64,000 nt of DNA from the NCBI RefSeq assembly GCF_003325755.1, contig NZ_QORI02000014.1, positions 61,990 through 125,989 on the forward strand. The letters run 5' to 3'. Each line of letters starts with the position of its first letter. The stretch's first letter is position 1. Source of the DNA: Pseudomonas sp. SST3 (GTDB taxonomy: Bacteria; Pseudomonadota; Gammaproteobacteria; Pseudomonadales; Pseudomonadaceae). A program made the position numbers and the translations under genes. Shown here piece by piece: positions 36,570 through 50,105 of the stretch. Below the pieces are notes generated by a model, which saw only the letters and a program-made list of their open reading frames with translations, ran no database searches and was not told where the DNA came from.

Positions 36570-39500
36570 ATGAAACTGACCCCCGCTCACGATGCGCTGG
36601 CCGCGTTCCACCCGGCGGTTGCCGGTTGGTTCAGCCGCAGCTTCCCAGCGCCGACCCCGGCCCAGACGCGCGCGTGGCCCCTGATCCGTTCCGGTCGATC
36701 GACGCTGGTGGCGGCACCCACCGGCTCCGGTAAAACGCTGACGGCCTTTCTTGCCGCGCTTGATCAGCTGGTCCAGCAGGGCCTGGCCGACGGTGGCCTG
36801 CCGGACGAAACGGCGGTGCTCTACGTGTCGCCGCTCAAGGCGCTGTCCAACGATATTTATTTGAACCTGGAGCGGCCGCTGGCGGGGATTTCCGCCGAGC
36901 TGCAACGCCTTGGGCTACCGATGCTGGAGGTTCGTACCGCGGTGCGCACCGGCGATACCCCGCAGGCCGAGCGCGCCGCGATGCGCAAGCGGGTGCCGCA
37001 CATTCTGGTGACGACCCCGGAATCGCTCTACGTGCTGCTGGGCTCCGAATCCGGCCGACAGATGCTGGCGGGCGTGCGCAGCGTGATCGTCGACGAGATC
37101 CATGCGATCGCCGGCAACAAGCGCGGCAGCCATCTGGCGTTATCACTGGAGCGGCTCGAAGCCCTGTGCGGGCGGCCGCTGGTGCGAGTCGGCTTGTCGG
37201 CGACACAGAAACCGATCGAAGCAGTGGCTGACTATCTGGTCGGTGTTGGTCGCCGCTGTGAAGTCGTCGATATCGGACATGGTCGGGCGCGCGATTTGGC
37301 GCTGGAAGTGCCACCGGTTTCGCTGGAAGCGGTGATGAGCAATGACGTCTGGACGCTGGTCTACGATCGCCTGGCAGCTTTGGCCGGCGAGCACCGCACC
37401 ACGCTGGTATTCGTCAATACGCGGCGCATGGCCGAGCGCGCCGCGAGGCATCTCAGCGAGCGCCTCGGCAACGCCGTGGTGGCGGCGCACCACGGCAGTC
37501 TCGCGCGCGAACAGCGATTGAACGCCGAACAGCGGCTCAAACGTGGCGAGCTAAGGGTGCTGGTGGCCACTGCCTCGCTGGAACTGGGCATCGACATCGG
37601 CGATGTGGAGTTGGTCTGCCAGCTCGGTTCGCCGCGCTCGATTTCCGCCTTCCTGCAACGTGTCGGCCGTGCTGGGCATCAGGTCGGCGGTGTCTCCAAG
37701 GGGCGGCTGTTCCCCAACTCGCGCGACGACCTGATCGAATGCACCGCCTTGCTCGACAGCGTGCGCCGCGGCGAGCTGGATACCCTGGTGATTCCCGTGG
37801 CGCCGCTGGATGTGCTGGCGCAACAGATCATCGCCGAGGTGTCGTGCCGCGAATGGCAGGAGGATGCGCTGCTGGCGATGATTCGTCGGGCCATGCCGTA
37901 CGCGTCGCTCAGCGAAGAGAGCTATCAGGCGCTGCTGGCGATGCTCGCCGAGGGCTACACCACTCGCCACGGCGCCCGCGGCGCCTACCTGCACCGCGAC
38001 GTGGTCAACCGCAGCCTGCGCGGCCGGCGCGGCGGTCGTCTGACCGCGCTGACCTCCGGCGGGACCATTGCCGACAATGCCGACTACAGCGTGCTGCTCG
38101 AGCCGCGGGGCTTCAACATCGGTACGGTGAACGAGGACTTTGCCGTGGAAAGTTTGGCCGGTGATGTGTTCCAGCTGGGGAATACGGCGTACCGCATCAT
38201 CAGGATCGAGGCGGGGCGGGTCCGGGTTGAAGACGCCCAGGGCCAGCCGCCGAACATTCCGTTCTGGCTGGGCGAAGCGCCAGGGCGCAGCGATGAGCTT
38301 TCGGCGGCCGTGGCGAGGTTGCGTGGTGAGATCGATGAACGTCTGGCGGAAACGGATTCCTGTAGGAGCGAGCTTGCCCGCGAACCTGACACAGCGGCGG
38401 TGTCGACATTCGCGAGCAAGCTCGCTCCTACAAAAGCAGCCGGCGATGCTTCCGAGGCCTCATTAAGGCTCCAGCCCGCCATCGACTGGCTCATGGACAC
38501 ACTTGGCCTGCCAGACGCCGCAGCCCGGCAGATCGTCGAGTACCTGGCGCGCGCCCGTTCGGCGCTGGGCGCGTTGCCAACCCAGCAGCGGCTGATCATG
38601 GAGCGATTCTTCGACGAATCCGGCGGCACCCAGCTGGTCATCCATTCGCCGTACGGCAGCCGGATCAACCGAGCCTGGGGCCTGGCGCTGCGCAAACGGT
38701 TCTGTCGTACCTTTAACTTCGAACTGCAGGCTGCCGCGACGGAAGATGCAATCATCTTCTCGCTATCTACCAGCCATAGCTTTCCCCTCGACGAGGTCTG
38801 GCGCTACCTGCACCCCAACAGCGCAGAGGGCGTCCTGATCCAGGCGCTGCTCGATGCGCCGCTGTTCGGCGTGCGCTGGCGTTGGAATGCAACCACGGCC
38901 CTGGCACTGCCGCGCATGGCCGGTGGGCGCAAGGTGGCGCCACAACTGCAGCGGATGAAGAGTGAGGACTTGCTCGCCACAGTCTTCCCCGATCAGGTTG
39001 CCTGCCTGGAAAATATCGTCGGCGAGCGCGAAATTCCGGATCACCCACTCGTGGCGCAGACCCTGCATGACTGTCTGCACGACGCTATGGACAGCGACGG
39101 CTGGCTGGCGCTGTTGCGGCGCATCGAGCACGGCGAGATCGAACTGCTGGCGCGCGATCTGCCGGCACCGTCGCCGTTGGCGATGGAAGTGCTCGGCGCG
39201 CGACCCTATGCCTTCCTTGACGATGCGCCATTGGAAGAGCGACGCACCCAGGCGGTGCTCAATCGGCGCTGGACCGATCCTGAATCCAGCGACGACCTCG
39301 GTGCGCTGGACGCCGCAGCGATCGAAGCAGTACGTGAGGAGGCTTGGCCGCAGGCGCGCAATTCGGACGAGTTGCACGAGGCCTTGATGGGGCTGGGTTG
39401 CATCGCCGAGGCCGAAGCTCGGCGCGATCCGCAGTGGCCCGCTTGGCTCAGTGAGCTGGCCCGCGGCGGTCGCGCCACTCGCGCGCAGGTCGCCCATGAT

Positions 39501-40994
39501 CGCGCGCTCTGGCTGCCCGTCGAGCGCTTGAACCTGCTCCTGGCAATCTACCCGGCCGCGCGTTGCGAACCGCAGCTGCGGCTGCTGCCGGGCTACGACG
39601 AGACGTTGGTCGAGGAAGCGGCGCTTACGGAATTGATCAGAGCCCGCCTGACCGCGTTCGGCCCATTGCCGGTAGCGCTGATCGCCCGACCGCTGGCTCT
39701 GCCGGCTTCCGCCGTGGCCCTCGCGCTGACGCACCTGGAGGCCGAAGGCTACGTGCTGCGCGGTCGCTTTACGCCTGGGGCGAGCGAAGAAGAATGGTGC
39801 GAGCGGCATCTGTTGGCGCGCATCCATCGCTACACCCTCAAGCGCCTGCGCCGTGAAATCGAGCCAGTGGAACGCGCCGACTTCATGCGATTCCTGATCG
39901 ACTGGCAGCATCTTTCCGAAGCGACGCGGATGCAGGGACGTGATGCGCTAGGCCCGGTAGTCGAGCAGCTTGAAGGCTTTCAGGCCGCTGCTGGAGCGTG
40001 GGAGAGCGACCTGTTGCCGGCGCGCCTGAAAGACTATGGCGGGCCCTGGCTGGACGAACTGTGCCGATCCGGACGCATCGTCTGGACGCGCCTGGCCGGG
40101 CGGATCAAGGCCAGCGGCGGGCCGGTGCGCGGCACGCCGATCGTCTTGCTGCCGCGCCGGCACCTGTCCGCCTGGTACGCGCTGGCCAGCGACGCGCCGC
40201 AGCCGGAGCTGTCCTCACGCGCGCAGCGGGTACTCGAGACACTGCAAAGTCACGGCGCGCTGTTCTTCGATGAACTGCAGCAGGACGCCCGGCTGCTGCG
40301 CAGCGAGCTGGAAGATGCGCTCGGCGAGCTGGTGGCTGTCGGGCTGGTCAATGCCGATAGTTTTGCCGGTCTGCGTGCGCTGTTGACGCCAGCGGCGAAA
40401 CGTTCACGCAGCAGCCGCCAGGGCCGTGGTGGCGCCTTTATCGGCGGAATGGCTGATGCCGGACGTTGGGCCCTGGTGCGTAAGAATTCTGCGGCAGCAC
40501 CCGATCCTGTTCCGGCACGTCGGCCGCCGCTCGATCCCGCCGCTCTGGAACACATCGCCATGGTCCTGTTGCGCCGTTATGGTGTGGTGTTCTGGCGATT
40601 GCTGGATCGCGAAGCGGATTGGCTACCGCCATGGCGCGACCTGCTGCGCGTCTATCATCGGCTCGAAGCGCGAGGTGATATTCGCGGTGGTCGCTTCGTT
40701 GCCGGGCTGCCGGGTGAACAGTTCGCATTGCCGGAGGCCGTCGGGCTGCTACGAGAGATCCGCAAGCGGCCGTTGTCGGGGGAAATGATCGCGGTCTCGG
40801 CGGTCGACCCGCTGAATCAGGTCGGGACCTTACTGCCGGGTGAGCGCGTGCCGGCAGTGGCGGGTAATCGCATCCTCTATCGCGACGGGGTGCCGCTGGG
40901 TTTGTTGATCGCTGGCAAACCGGAGCTACTGGTGGAACTCGACGAGGACGATCAGCGCAGGGCGCGGCAGCTGCTTGCAGTGGCGCGACGCTAG
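36570..40994 (+). CDS. lhr: Lhr-type ATP-dependent helicase
   Basis: A 1474-aa large helicase-related protein. ATG 36570 is preferred, since the 46 residues upstream lack family similarity and overlap the divergent gene. Motif I is APTGSGKT, motif II VDEIH, motif [11 protein letters not shown]; a winged-helix region and the long Lhr C-terminal extension follow. Lhr proteins unwind RNA:DNA hybrids and act in DNA repair. A 72-bp REPIN is inserted in frame at 38361-38432, adding 24 residues between the barrel region and the next helical block. Confidence 0.93.
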   Translation: MKLTPAHDALAAFHPAVAGWFSRSFPAPTPAQTRAWPLIRSGRSTLVAAPTGSGKTLTAFLAALDQLVQQGLADGGLPDETAVLYVSPLKALSNDIYLNLERPLAGISAELQRLGLPMLEVRTAVRTGDTPQAERAAMRKRVPHILVTTPESLYVLLGSESGRQMLAGVRSVIVDEIHAIAGNKRGSHLALSLERLEALCGRPLVRVGLSATQKPIEAVADYLVGVGRRCEVVDIGHGRARDLALEVPPVSLEAVMSNDVWTLVYDRLAALAGEHRTTLVFVNTRRMAERAARHLSERLGNAVVAAHHGSLAREQRLNAEQRLKRGELRVLVATASLELGIDIGDVELVCQLGSPRSISAFLQRVGRAGHQVGGVSKGRLFPNSRDDLIECTALLDSVRRGELDTLVIPVAPLDVLAQQIIAEVSCREWQEDALLAMIRRAMPYASLSEESYQALLAMLAEGYTTRHGARGAYLHRDVVNRSLRGRRGGRLTALTSGGTIADNADYSVLLEPRGFNIGTVNEDFAVESLAGDVFQLGNTAYRIIRIEAGRVRVEDAQGQPPNIPFWLGEAPGRSDELSAAVARLRGEIDERLAETDSCRSELAREPDTAAVSTFASKLAPTKAAGDASEASLRLQPAIDWLMDTLGLPDAAARQIVEYLARARSALGALPTQQRLIMERFFDESGGTQLVIHSPYGSRINRAWGLALRKRFCRTFNFELQAAATEDAIIFSLSTSHSFPLDEVWRYLHPNSAEGVLIQALLDAPLFGVRWRWNATTALALPRMAGGRKVAPQLQRMKSEDLLATVFPDQVACLENIVGEREIPDHPLVAQTLHDCLHDAMDSDGWLALLRRIEHGEIELLARDLPAPSPLAMEVLGARPYAFLDDAPLEERRTQAVLNRRWTDPESSDDLGALDAAAIEAVREEAWPQARNSDELHEALMGLGCIAEAEARRDPQWPAWLSELARGGRATRAQVAHDRALWLPVERLNLLLAIYPAARCEPQLRLLPGYDETLVEEAALTELIRARLTAFGPLPVALIARPLALPASAVALALTHLEAEGYVLRGRFTPGASEEEWCERHLLARIHRYTLKRLRREIEPVERADFMRFLIDWQHLSEATRMQGRDALGPVVEQLEGFQAAAGAWESDLLPARLKDYGGPWLDELCRSGRIVWTRLAGRIKASGGPVRGTPIVLLPRRHLSAWYALASDAPQPELSSRAQRVLETLQSHGALFFDELQQDARLLRSELEDALGELVAVGLVNADSFAGLRALLTPAAKRSRSSRQGRGGAFIGGMADAGRWALVRKNSAAAPDPVPARRPPLDPAALEHIAMVLLRRYGVVFWRLLDREADWLPPWRDLLRVYHRLEARGDIRGGRFVAGLPGEQFALPEAVGLLREIRKRPLSGEMIAVSAVDPLNQVGTLLPGERVPAVAGNRILYRDGVPLGLLIAGKPELLVELDEDDQRRARQLLAVARR
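38361..38432. repeat. REPIN inserted in frame inside lhr
   Basis: Left arm TGTAGGAGCGAGCTTGC... (38361-38384) and right arm ...GCAAGCTCGCTCCTACA (38409-38432) are inverted copies matching at 23 of 24 positions. The middle contains a further GACAC / GTGTC pair. The unit is 72 bp, exactly 24 codons, so lhr stays open and gains a segment containing [10 protein letters not shown] and ASKLAPT. This is the classic Pseudomonas REP-doublet, normally intergenic. Confidence 0.9.
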
Positions 40995-41178
40995 CGGTGA
41001 AAGTATCGGGAGCGTCAAGCCGTAAGCTTCAAGCGGCAGCTCTGCGGCCTGCGTTCGCCGCGGGTCGCGCCTCCCACAGGACGATGTGTGCCGGCTGCTT
41101 TTTGTGAGAGGCCCGCCCTCGGGGCGAAGCGGGGTGGGGCCTTGGAGGGATAGTTATAGCTTTAAGCTCTCGGCTTCA

Positions 41179-41201
41179 GGCTTCAGGCCAAGCCTGAAGC
41201 C
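41179..41201. terminator. hairpin between lhr and rapA
   Basis: GGCTTCAGGC pairs perfectly with GCCTGAAGCC around CAA, in the 222-bp gap between convergent lhr and rapA. Flanking AAGCTTCAAGC and TTTAAGCTCTCGGCTTC fragments suggest a degraded REP-like family. No T-run follows, so termination is uncertain. Confidence 0.45.
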
Positions 41202-41216
41202 CAATCCATCGACGAA

Positions 41217-44066
41217 TCACCCAGCAACCAATACGCGAATCGCCTCCAGGCGCAGCGCGGCTTTTTCCAGCATCGCCAGGCCTTCTTCACGCTGCTTGCT
41301 CAGGGCTTCGATCTCGCTGTCGCGTACGCTCGGGTTGACCGCTTGCAGTGCCGTCAGGCGTGCCAGCTCCTCGTCGAGGCTGGCTTTCAGCTTGCGCTGC
41401 GCTTCGGTTACGCGCTCGCTGTGGCGCGGGGCGATCTTGGCTTCAGCATCGGCAATCTGCACCGCCAGCACGTCGCGCTGGGCCTGGACGAACTTGTTCG
41501 CGCTGGCCCGTGGCACACTTTCCAACTGATCGGTGAGGGTGTCGAAGGCCACCTTCGGCGCGAGGTCGTTGCCGTTCGAATCCAGCAGACAGCGCAGCGC
41601 CAGCGGCGGCAGGAAGCGGTTGAGCTGCAGCTTGCGCGGCGCCACCACCTCGCTGACGAACAGCAGCTCCAGCAGTACGGTACCGGGCTTGAGCGCCTTG
41701 TTCTTGATCAGCGCCACCGCAGTGTTACCCATGGAGCCAGACAGCACCAGGTCCATACCGCCCTGCACCATAGGGTGTTCCCAGGTGAGGAACTGCATAT
41801 CCTCACGCGCCAGTGCCTGCTCGCGGTCGTAGGTAATGGTCACGGCTTCGTCGTCGCCGAGCGGGAAGCTGGCATCCAGCATCTTCTCGCTGGGACGCAG
41901 GATCAGTGCGTTCTCAGAGTGATCCTCGCTGTCGATGCCGAAGGCGTCGAACAGCTCTTCCATATAGATGGGTAGGGCGAATTGGTCGTCCTGCTCCTCG
42001 ATGGCTTCGACCAGTGCCTTACCCTGTTCACCGCCGCCGGAGTTGAGTTCCAGCAGGCGGTCGCGCCCGGCGTGCAGGTCGGCCTCAAGACGTTCACGTT
42101 CGGCACGTGCTTCGTCGATGAGCTTCTGAAACTCGTCATCATCGCCTTCTTCCAGCTGATTCAGCAGGCGCGGCCCGAACTGATGCTGCAACGCGTTGCC
42201 GGTCGGACAGGTGTTGAGGAAGGCATTCAGTGCTTCGTGGTACCACTTGAACAGACGTTCCTGCGGGCTGGTCTCCAGGTAGGGCACGTGTAGCTGGATC
42301 ACGTGCGCCTGACCGATCCGATCGAGACGGCCGATGCGCTGCTCCAGCAGGTCTGGGTGCGACGGCAGGTCGAACAGCACCAGGTGATGGGCGAACTGGA
42401 AGTTGCGGCCTTCACTGCCGATTTCCGAGCAGATCAGCACCTGTGCGCCGAACTCTTCGTCGGCGAAGTAGGCGGCGGCGCGATCGCGCTCGAGGATGCT
42501 CATGCCTTCATGGAACACTGTGGCCGGGATGCCGGAGCGCACGCGTAGCGCGTCTTCCAGATCCAGCGCGGTCTCGGCGTGGGCGCAGATGACCAGCACT
42601 TTGAACTTCTTCAACATCTTCAGTGTGTCGATCAGCCATTCGACACGTGGGTCGAACGTCCACCAGCGGTTCTGCGCGTCGGGGACATCCTGCTGGTGCT
42701 GAAAGCTGACTTCCGGATACAGCTCGGCGTGCTCGCCCAAAGGCAGCTCCAGATACTCGGGTGGGCAGGGCAGCGGATAGGCATGCAGCTGGCGCTCCGG
42801 GAAGCCACGTACGGCGGCGCGGGTATTGCGGAACAGCAGGCGTCCGGTGCCGTGCCGGTCGAGCAGCTCACGGATCAGCCGGCTGCTGGCTTCGATATCG
42901 CCATCGGTGGCGGCGGCGAGCAGTGCTTCGCCTTCGGCACCGAGAAAGTTGTGAATGGTCTGGTGCGCTTCCTGCGACAGACGGCCCTCATCGAGCAGCT
43001 CCTGCACGGCCTGGGCGACCGGTTGATAGCTGGCGCTTTCCGCGCGGAAGGCCTCGAGATCGTGGAAGCGGTTCGGGTCGAGCAGGCGCAGGCGGGCGAA
43101 GTGGCTTTCCTGGCCCAGCTGCTCGGGCGTTGCGGTCAGCAGCAGAACGCCGGGGATCACTTCGGCTAGCTGCTCGACCAGCTTGTATTCGGCGCTGGCG
43201 TTTTCGGGATGCCAGACAAGGTGATGCGCCTCATCCACCACCAGCAGGTCCCAGCCAGCGGCGAAAGCGGCGTCCTGGGCTCGCTCGTCATCTTTCAGCC
43301 ATTCCAGCGAGACCAGTGCGAGCTGGGTGTCCTCGAAGGGGTTGCTGGCATCGCTCTCGATGAAACGCTCGTCATCGAACAGCGCGACCTGCAGGTTGAA
43401 GCGGCGGCGCATCTCCACCAGCCACTGGTGCTGCAGGTTCTCCGGAACCAAGATCAGTACGCGGTTGGCGCGCCCCGACAGAAGCTGGCGATGAATCACC
43501 AGGCCGGCTTCGATGGTCTTGCCCAGGCCCACTTCGTCCGCCAACAAGACCCGCGGAGCGATACGATCGGCGACTTCGCGGGCGATATGCAGTTGGTGCG
43601 CGATGGGTTGCGCACGCACACCGCCCAGACCCCACAGCGACGAAGTCAGCTGTTTGCTCTGGTTTTCCAGGGTGTGATAACGCAGCTTGAACCAGTTCAG
43701 CGGGTCGATCTGCCCGGCGAACAGACGGTCGCTGGCGAGACGGAACTGGATGAAGTTGGACAGCTGGGTTTCTGGCAGCGTCCGGGCTTCGTTCTGCTCG
43801 GTCAAACCGTGATAGACCAGCAGGCCGTCGACATCGTCGACTTCGCGCACGGTCATCTTCCAGCCTTCGAAATGCGTGATCTCATCTCCCGGGACGAAAC
43901 GCACGCGGGTCAGCGGGGCACTGCGCGCGGCATATTGGCGGGTCTCGCCAGTTGCCGGATAGAGTACGGTGAGCATCCGCCCGTCGAGCATCAGGATGGT
44001 CCCCAGACCGAGTTCCGCTTCGCTGTCACTGATCCAGCGTTGCCCCGGTAGATACTGCTGCGCCAT
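41217..44066 (-). CDS. rapA: RNA polymerase-associated ATPase RapA
   Basis: A 949-aa Swi2/Snf2 protein that recycles RNA polymerase after transcription. Motif I is [16 protein letters not shown], motif [12 protein letters not shown] and motif VI in [14 protein letters not shown]-terminal Tudor-like segments ([17 protein letters not shown]) and a long C-terminal domain match the usual length of about 950. Convergent with lhr. Confidence 0.96.
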   Translation of the reverse strand: MAQQYLPGQRWISDSEAELGLGTILMLDGRMLTVLYPATGETRQYAARSAPLTRVRFVPGDEITHFEGWKMTVREVDDVDGLLVYHGLTEQNEARTLPETQLSNFIQFRLASDRLFAGQIDPLNWFKLRYHTLENQSKQLTSSLWGLGGVRAQPIAHQLHIAREVADRIAPRVLLADEVGLGKTIEAGLVIHRQLLSGRANRVLILVPENLQHQWLVEMRRRFNLQVALFDDERFIESDASNPFEDTQLALVSLEWLKDDERAQDAAFAAGWDLLVVDEAHHLVWHPENASAEYKLVEQLAEVIPGVLLLTATPEQLGQESHFARLRLLDPNRFHDLEAFRAESASYQPVAQAVQELLDEGRLSQEAHQTIHNFLGAEGEALLAAATDGDIEASSRLIRELLDRHGTGRLLFRNTRAAVRGFPERQLHAYPLPCPPEYLELPLGEHAELYPEVSFQHQQDVPDAQNRWWTFDPRVEWLIDTLKMLKKFKVLVICAHAETALDLEDALRVRSGIPATVFHEGMSILERDRAAAYFADEEFGAQVLICSEIGSEGRNFQFAHHLVLFDLPSHPDLLEQRIGRLDRIGQAHVIQLHVPYLETSPQERLFKWYHEALNAFLNTCPTGNALQHQFGPRLLNQLEEGDDDEFQKLIDEARAERERLEADLHAGRDRLLELNSGGGEQGKALVEAIEEQDDQFALPIYMEELFDAFGIDSEDHSENALILRPSEKMLDASFPLGDDEAVTITYDREQALAREDMQFLTWEHPMVQGGMDLVLSGSMGNTAVALIKNKALKPGTVLLELLFVSEVVAPRKLQLNRFLPPLALRCLLDSNGNDLAPKVAFDTLTDQLESVPRASANKFVQAQRDVLAVQIADAEAKIAPRHSERVTEAQRKLKASLDEELARLTALQAVNPSVRDSEIEALSKQREEGLAMLEKAALRLEAIRVLVAG

Positions 44067-44297
44067 GCTGCCTCCCGCTGTGAAAAAAGCGCGCTATGGT
44101 AACGGAACACTGCCGATAGAGCGACGGCAGATGCCAGTCGGATAAGGTATGGATGGTTCCCATTCATGGCCGTGGCTAACGGGAACGGACCTTGGCAGTG
44201 TAGCGTTGTTAAAGTCGTCGGCAGTTCAGCCGATCAATTGGTGCAGGCCCGCACGACAGGCACCGGTTATCTCGGGGCTGCTTTTGGGAGAGCACAG

Positions 44298-44597
44298 ATG
44301 CTGCCAGTCATTCCGCCAGGCGCCGTTCAGGTCAATGCCCAGCAGGACGTGGTCAAGCCACGCCCCGATATCGCACCGGTCACACCTATACAGCCGAGCG
44401 CCAACGAGAGCTCGGTGGACCTCGAACGGCGTCACCCGCAGGAAGCCGAACAGATGCTGCGCGACGAGCAGCGTCGGCGGCAGCGGCGTCGCGGCTACAG
44501 TCCGCAGGAGCTGGCCGAAGGCGAAACCGCCGACGAAGATCAGGACGCGCTCGACGAGTTGCCGCGTCAAGGGTTGTGGGTGGATGTCGAGGTCTGA
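44298..44597 (+). CDS. small hypothetical protein, Arg/Gln/Glu-rich
   Basis: A 99-aa cytoplasmic protein from ATG 44298 with GGGAG seven bases upstream. The N-terminus is proline-rich (MLPVIPPGAVQVNAQQDVV); then comes a highly charged helix (EAEQMLRDEQRRRQRRRGY). A conserved Pseudomonas protein; the label aspartate-semialdehyde dehydrogenase sometimes attached to it is not supported. Its stop overlaps the likely alkB start. Confidence 0.7.
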   Translation: MLPVIPPGAVQVNAQQDVVKPRPDIAPVTPIQPSANESSVDLERRHPQEAEQMLRDEQRRRQRRRGYSPQELAEGETADEDQDALDELPRQGLWVDVEV

Positions 44598-45216
44598 CGA
44601 TCTATTCGGCGGGCAAGCCAACCGTATGCAGATCGACCTGCCGGGAGCTGATCTGCGCTACCTGCCGCAGTGGGTCAACACCGACATCGCCGATCGCTGG
44701 CTAGAGGTTCTGTTGGCGCAGACGCCCTGGTCGCAGCCGGAAATCAAACTCTACGGCCGCCGCTTCAGCGTACCGCGACTGGTCGCCTGGTATGGAGATA
44801 CGGGCGTGCGGCTGCGTTATTCAGGGCTGGCCCATGATCCGTTGCCCTGGACGCCATTGCTGGCCGATATTCGCGAACAGGTGCAGCTACAGGTCGGCCA
44901 GCAGCTGAACGGGGTGCTGCTCAATTTTTATCGCGACGGCCAGGATGCGATGGGCTGGCACAGCGACGACGAGCCGGAGTTGGGCCCGGAGCCTCTGGTG
45001 GTCTCGCTCAACCTGGGCGCGACACGGCGTTTCGATCTGCGCCGCAAAGGCACCAGCCGTATCGAGCATTCGATCGGCCTCGAACATGGATCGCTGCTGG
45101 TCATGAGCGGCCCGACGCAGCATCATTGGCAACACCAGATCGCCAGAACACGCAAGGTATCCGAACCGCGCCTCAACCTGACCTTCCGCCAGATCATTCG
45201 CGAGCCCGCCCTATGA
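44584..45216 (+). CDS. alkB: alpha-ketoglutarate-dependent DNA repair dioxygenase AlkB
   Basis: Removes alkyl groups from DNA bases using Fe(II) and 2-oxoglutarate. ATG 44584 gives 210 aa beginning MSRSDDLFGG, similar to the DLF start of other AlkB proteins; ATG 44626 would give 196 aa. Iron ligands HxD are in MGWHSDDEPEL and the distal His in PTQHHWQHQI; the 2-oxoglutarate arginines are in RLNLTFRQI. LNFYRDGQDAMGWHSDDE resembles the ALKBH2/3 subgroup. It overlaps the genes on both sides. Confidence 0.9.
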   Translation: MSRSDDLFGGQANRMQIDLPGADLRYLPQWVNTDIADRWLEVLLAQTPWSQPEIKLYGRRFSVPRLVAWYGDTGVRLRYSGLAHDPLPWTPLLADIREQVQLQVGQQLNGVLLNFYRDGQDAMGWHSDDEPELGPEPLVVSLNLGATRRFDLRRKGTSRIEHSIGLEHGSLLVMSGPTQHHWQHQIARTRKVSEPRLNLTFRQIIREPAL

Positions 45217-45374
45217 GCAGTGACGAAAAGCTGATCGATTTCAGCGCCGAACGTGAAAAGCGTATTCACGACATCAAGGAAAAGCGCCTTGCCGAAATGC
45301 GCCAGGCCTTCGAGCAGGCGCTGCCGCTGGCCAAGCCGAAGAAAAAAGCCAAATCCAAACCGAAGAAGCGCTGA
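45213..45374 (+). CDS. small basic hypothetical protein
   Basis: A 53-aa protein whose ATG overlaps the alkB stop (ATGA). The first part is a charged helix (FSAEREKRIHDIKEKRLAEM) and the tail is lysine-rich (KPKKKAKSKPKKR), so nucleic-acid binding is plausible. Coupled translation with alkB suggests a linked role, but no family is recognised. Confidence 0.6.
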   Translation: MSSDEKLIDFSAEREKRIHDIKEKRLAEMRQAFEQALPLAKPKKKAKSKPKKR

Positions 45375-45463
45375 CAGCCATTACCACAGCGCTGTTCCAG
45401 GCGCTGGCGCGGCAACCCGATTCATAGCTCCCCTCCGGTAGTCGCCCTTCCTACCTCGTTTTC

Positions 45464-45477
45464 TTGATCCAGATCAG
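45464..45477. promoter_or_regulatory. Anr/Fnr box (upstream)
   Basis: TTGATCCAGATCAG matches the Anr/Fnr consensus TTGAT-N4-ATCAA at all but the last defined base. It lies 118 bp upstream of the ccoM-like start and 49 bp upstream of a second box. Confidence 0.6.
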
Positions 45478-45512
45478 CTACCGCGGCGCCTGTTTTCACA
45501 GGCGCGTGGCGA

Positions 45513-45526
45513 TTGACGTCGGTCAA
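45513..45526. promoter_or_regulatory. Anr/Fnr box (proximal)
   Basis: TTGACGTCGGTCAA is a perfect inverted repeat close to the Anr/Fnr consensus, centred about 75 bp upstream of the ccoM-like ATG. A TATGCA-like -10 lies roughly 30 bp downstream, consistent with a class II oxygen-responsive promoter. Confidence 0.65.
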
Positions 45527-45594
45527 TTTTTTATTCCGGCAACAGGGCGAGTATGCAGCCATCAGACAGCGCAACAGCTTGGAGGCAGGAAATC

Positions 45595-45705
45595 ATGTTC
45601 GTCGATAATGTGGTGCTCGCAGGGGTTGTCACGGTCGGCCTGATGGTCGCCTTCCTCGGTGGTTTCGGATATTTCATCTGGCGGGACGCGCAAAAGAAGC
45701 GGTGA
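45595..45705 (+). CDS. ccoM: CcoM-like small cbb3 oxidase subunit (36 aa)
   Basis: A 36-residue peptide with GGAGG nine bases before ATG. It has one transmembrane helix (VLAGVVTVGLMVAFLGGFGY) and a basic end (FIWRDAQKKR). This matches in size and pattern the CcoM subunit found in the P. stutzeri cbb3 cytochrome oxidase, which helps assembly or stability. The two Anr boxes upstream fit low-oxygen induction. A clean terminator follows, so it is a single-gene transcript. The identification rests on recalled resemblance and promoter logic. Confidence 0.75.
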   Translation: MFVDNVVLAGVVTVGLMVAFLGGFGYFIWRDAQKKR

Positions 45706-45737
45706 TCCGGCTGGTATTCAGAGCACGCAAGGCATTT

Positions 45738-45762
45738 GGGCGACTTAGGTCGCCCTTTTTTT
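45738..45762 (+). terminator. Rho-independent terminator of the ccoM-like gene
   Basis: GGGCGAC pairs perfectly with GTCGCCC around TTAG and is followed by seven T. It lies 32 bp after the stop codon and just before the convergent pullulanase gene. Confidence 0.9.
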
Positions 45763-45771
45763 GCCCGGCAT

Positions 45772-48891
<3,120 letters not shown>

Positions 48892-49364
48892 GGATGAGGT
48901 CCCGGTGTTGTTATTGTTTTATTGCCAGCGGGATGGTCGATGCGCAATCAACCGAGCGCATCCTCCAGGGACGTTCGTTTCGGGGCGTAGCCGAGGGACT
49001 TAATGGCGCTTTGCTTGTAACCGGGCCGGACTCTGTTTCAATTGCCGCGCCACCGCGTTTGCTCGACGGTGTGCCGCCGAAGCCCCGCACGCAACTATCC
49101 AGCCATACAGGCAGGATGATCGAGCGAGGTACTGGCAGGAGTCGGGAGGTAGCGTGACGATACCTTCATTTGAGTCATTGCGGTGGGCTGAAGCCCACCC
49201 TAGAGAAACATGCGAGAGTCGCGGGGTCGGTTAGCGGGCCGACGATCGGCAGATAGTCCGGGCTGGTGAGAAAACTATGCCTAGATAAAAGGCGCCGAAG
49301 AGGCGCCCGGGAGAGCTGCGGTCACGCACGGAGTCTGAAGGCGCAATCGACTGCGCCAGTCATG
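48892..49364. other. intergenic region with REP-like palindrome
   Basis: A 473-bp gap. It holds the pullulanase promoter, a palindrome GGTGGGCT-GA-AGCCCACC (49182-49199) of a type common between Pseudomonas genes, and the terminator of the MaoC gene. The open frame at 48894 has no ribosome-binding site and is not called. Confidence 0.6.
49285..49307 (-). terminator. terminator downstream of the MaoC gene
   Basis: On the minus strand GGCGCC-TCTTC-GGCGCC is followed by TTTTAT, about 60 bp after the stop codon of the MaoC-type gene. Confidence 0.7.
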
Positions 49365-49835
49365 TCAGCCGATGTTGACCGGAGGCAACGCCTTGATTTC
49401 CACGGTTTGTGCTTTTCGCGGCGCGAGGATTTCCGCTTCGCCATCAACCACCATCTCATCGCGCTGATTGAAGACCTGGGTGGCGATGCGAACACGAAAC
49501 TTGGGCAGCTTCTCGAGGATTTCCAGACGCACCGTCAGCGTATCACCGAGCTTGACCGGCAGGACGAAACGCATCGTCTGCCCGATGTAGATAGTCCCGG
49601 GCCCTGGCAGCTCACACGCCACGGCTGCGCTGATCAGTGCACCACTGAACATGCCATGGGCAATGCGCTCACGGAAGATCGTCGTAGCGGCGAACTCAGC
49701 GTCCAGATGGACCGGGTTGTGGTCGCCTGACATTGCCGCGAACAACTGGATGTCGCGCTCTTCCACTGTCTTGCTGTAGGTGGCTTTCTGGCCAACCTCC
49801 AACTCGGAGTAGGGGGTGTTGCTCATCGTACTCAT
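49365..49835 (-). CDS. MaoC family (R)-specific enoyl-CoA hydratase (PhaJ-like)
   Basis: A 156-aa hot-dog-fold hydratase. Catalytic Asp and His are in SGDHNPVHLDAEFA, followed by IAHGMFSGALISA. PhaJ enzymes convert trans-2-enoyl-CoA from beta-oxidation to (R)-3-hydroxyacyl-CoA for polyhydroxyalkanoate synthesis. It is divergent from two fadD genes, an arrangement also known in other Pseudomonas, which links it to fatty-acid use. Confidence 0.88.
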   Translation of the reverse strand: MSTMSNTPYSELEVGQKATYSKTVEERDIQLFAAMSGDHNPVHLDAEFAATTIFRERIAHGMFSGALISAAVACELPGPGTIYIGQTMRFVLPVKLGDTLTVRLEILEKLPKFRVRIATQVFNQRDEMVVDGEAEILAPRKAQTVEIKALPPVNIG

Positions 49836-50105
49836 GCGTGAACCTCTGAATTAAGAATGAACGGCAGCCCCGCCGCGGCAGCAGCCGTCGCAGGTCCTGA
49901 CGATGCGCGTGCAGGCGCTTGGGTGGCTGCATTCTAGAGATCTGCGGGTGGGTTGTCCCGACTCCCGCCTCTTTTGGCTGCAGTGGCCAGAGATTCACGT
50001 CACTGATTACGCAGCCGAACTATTGCGCGGCAATGCGGAGCTGCTAAGTTCGCCACAGCCCGCCGCGAGTGGGCCAGACACTCTCAGGTAACGAGGCCAA
50101 TAACA

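Noticed and set aside
48894..49157. 87-aa open frame after the pullulanase start
   Set aside because: No ribosome-binding site and composition unlike real proteins; it spans the pullulanase promoter region.
49836..50105. PsrA-type operator between the MaoC and fadD genes
   Set aside because: I looked for a CAAAC...GTTTG inverted pair and found none in the divergent region.
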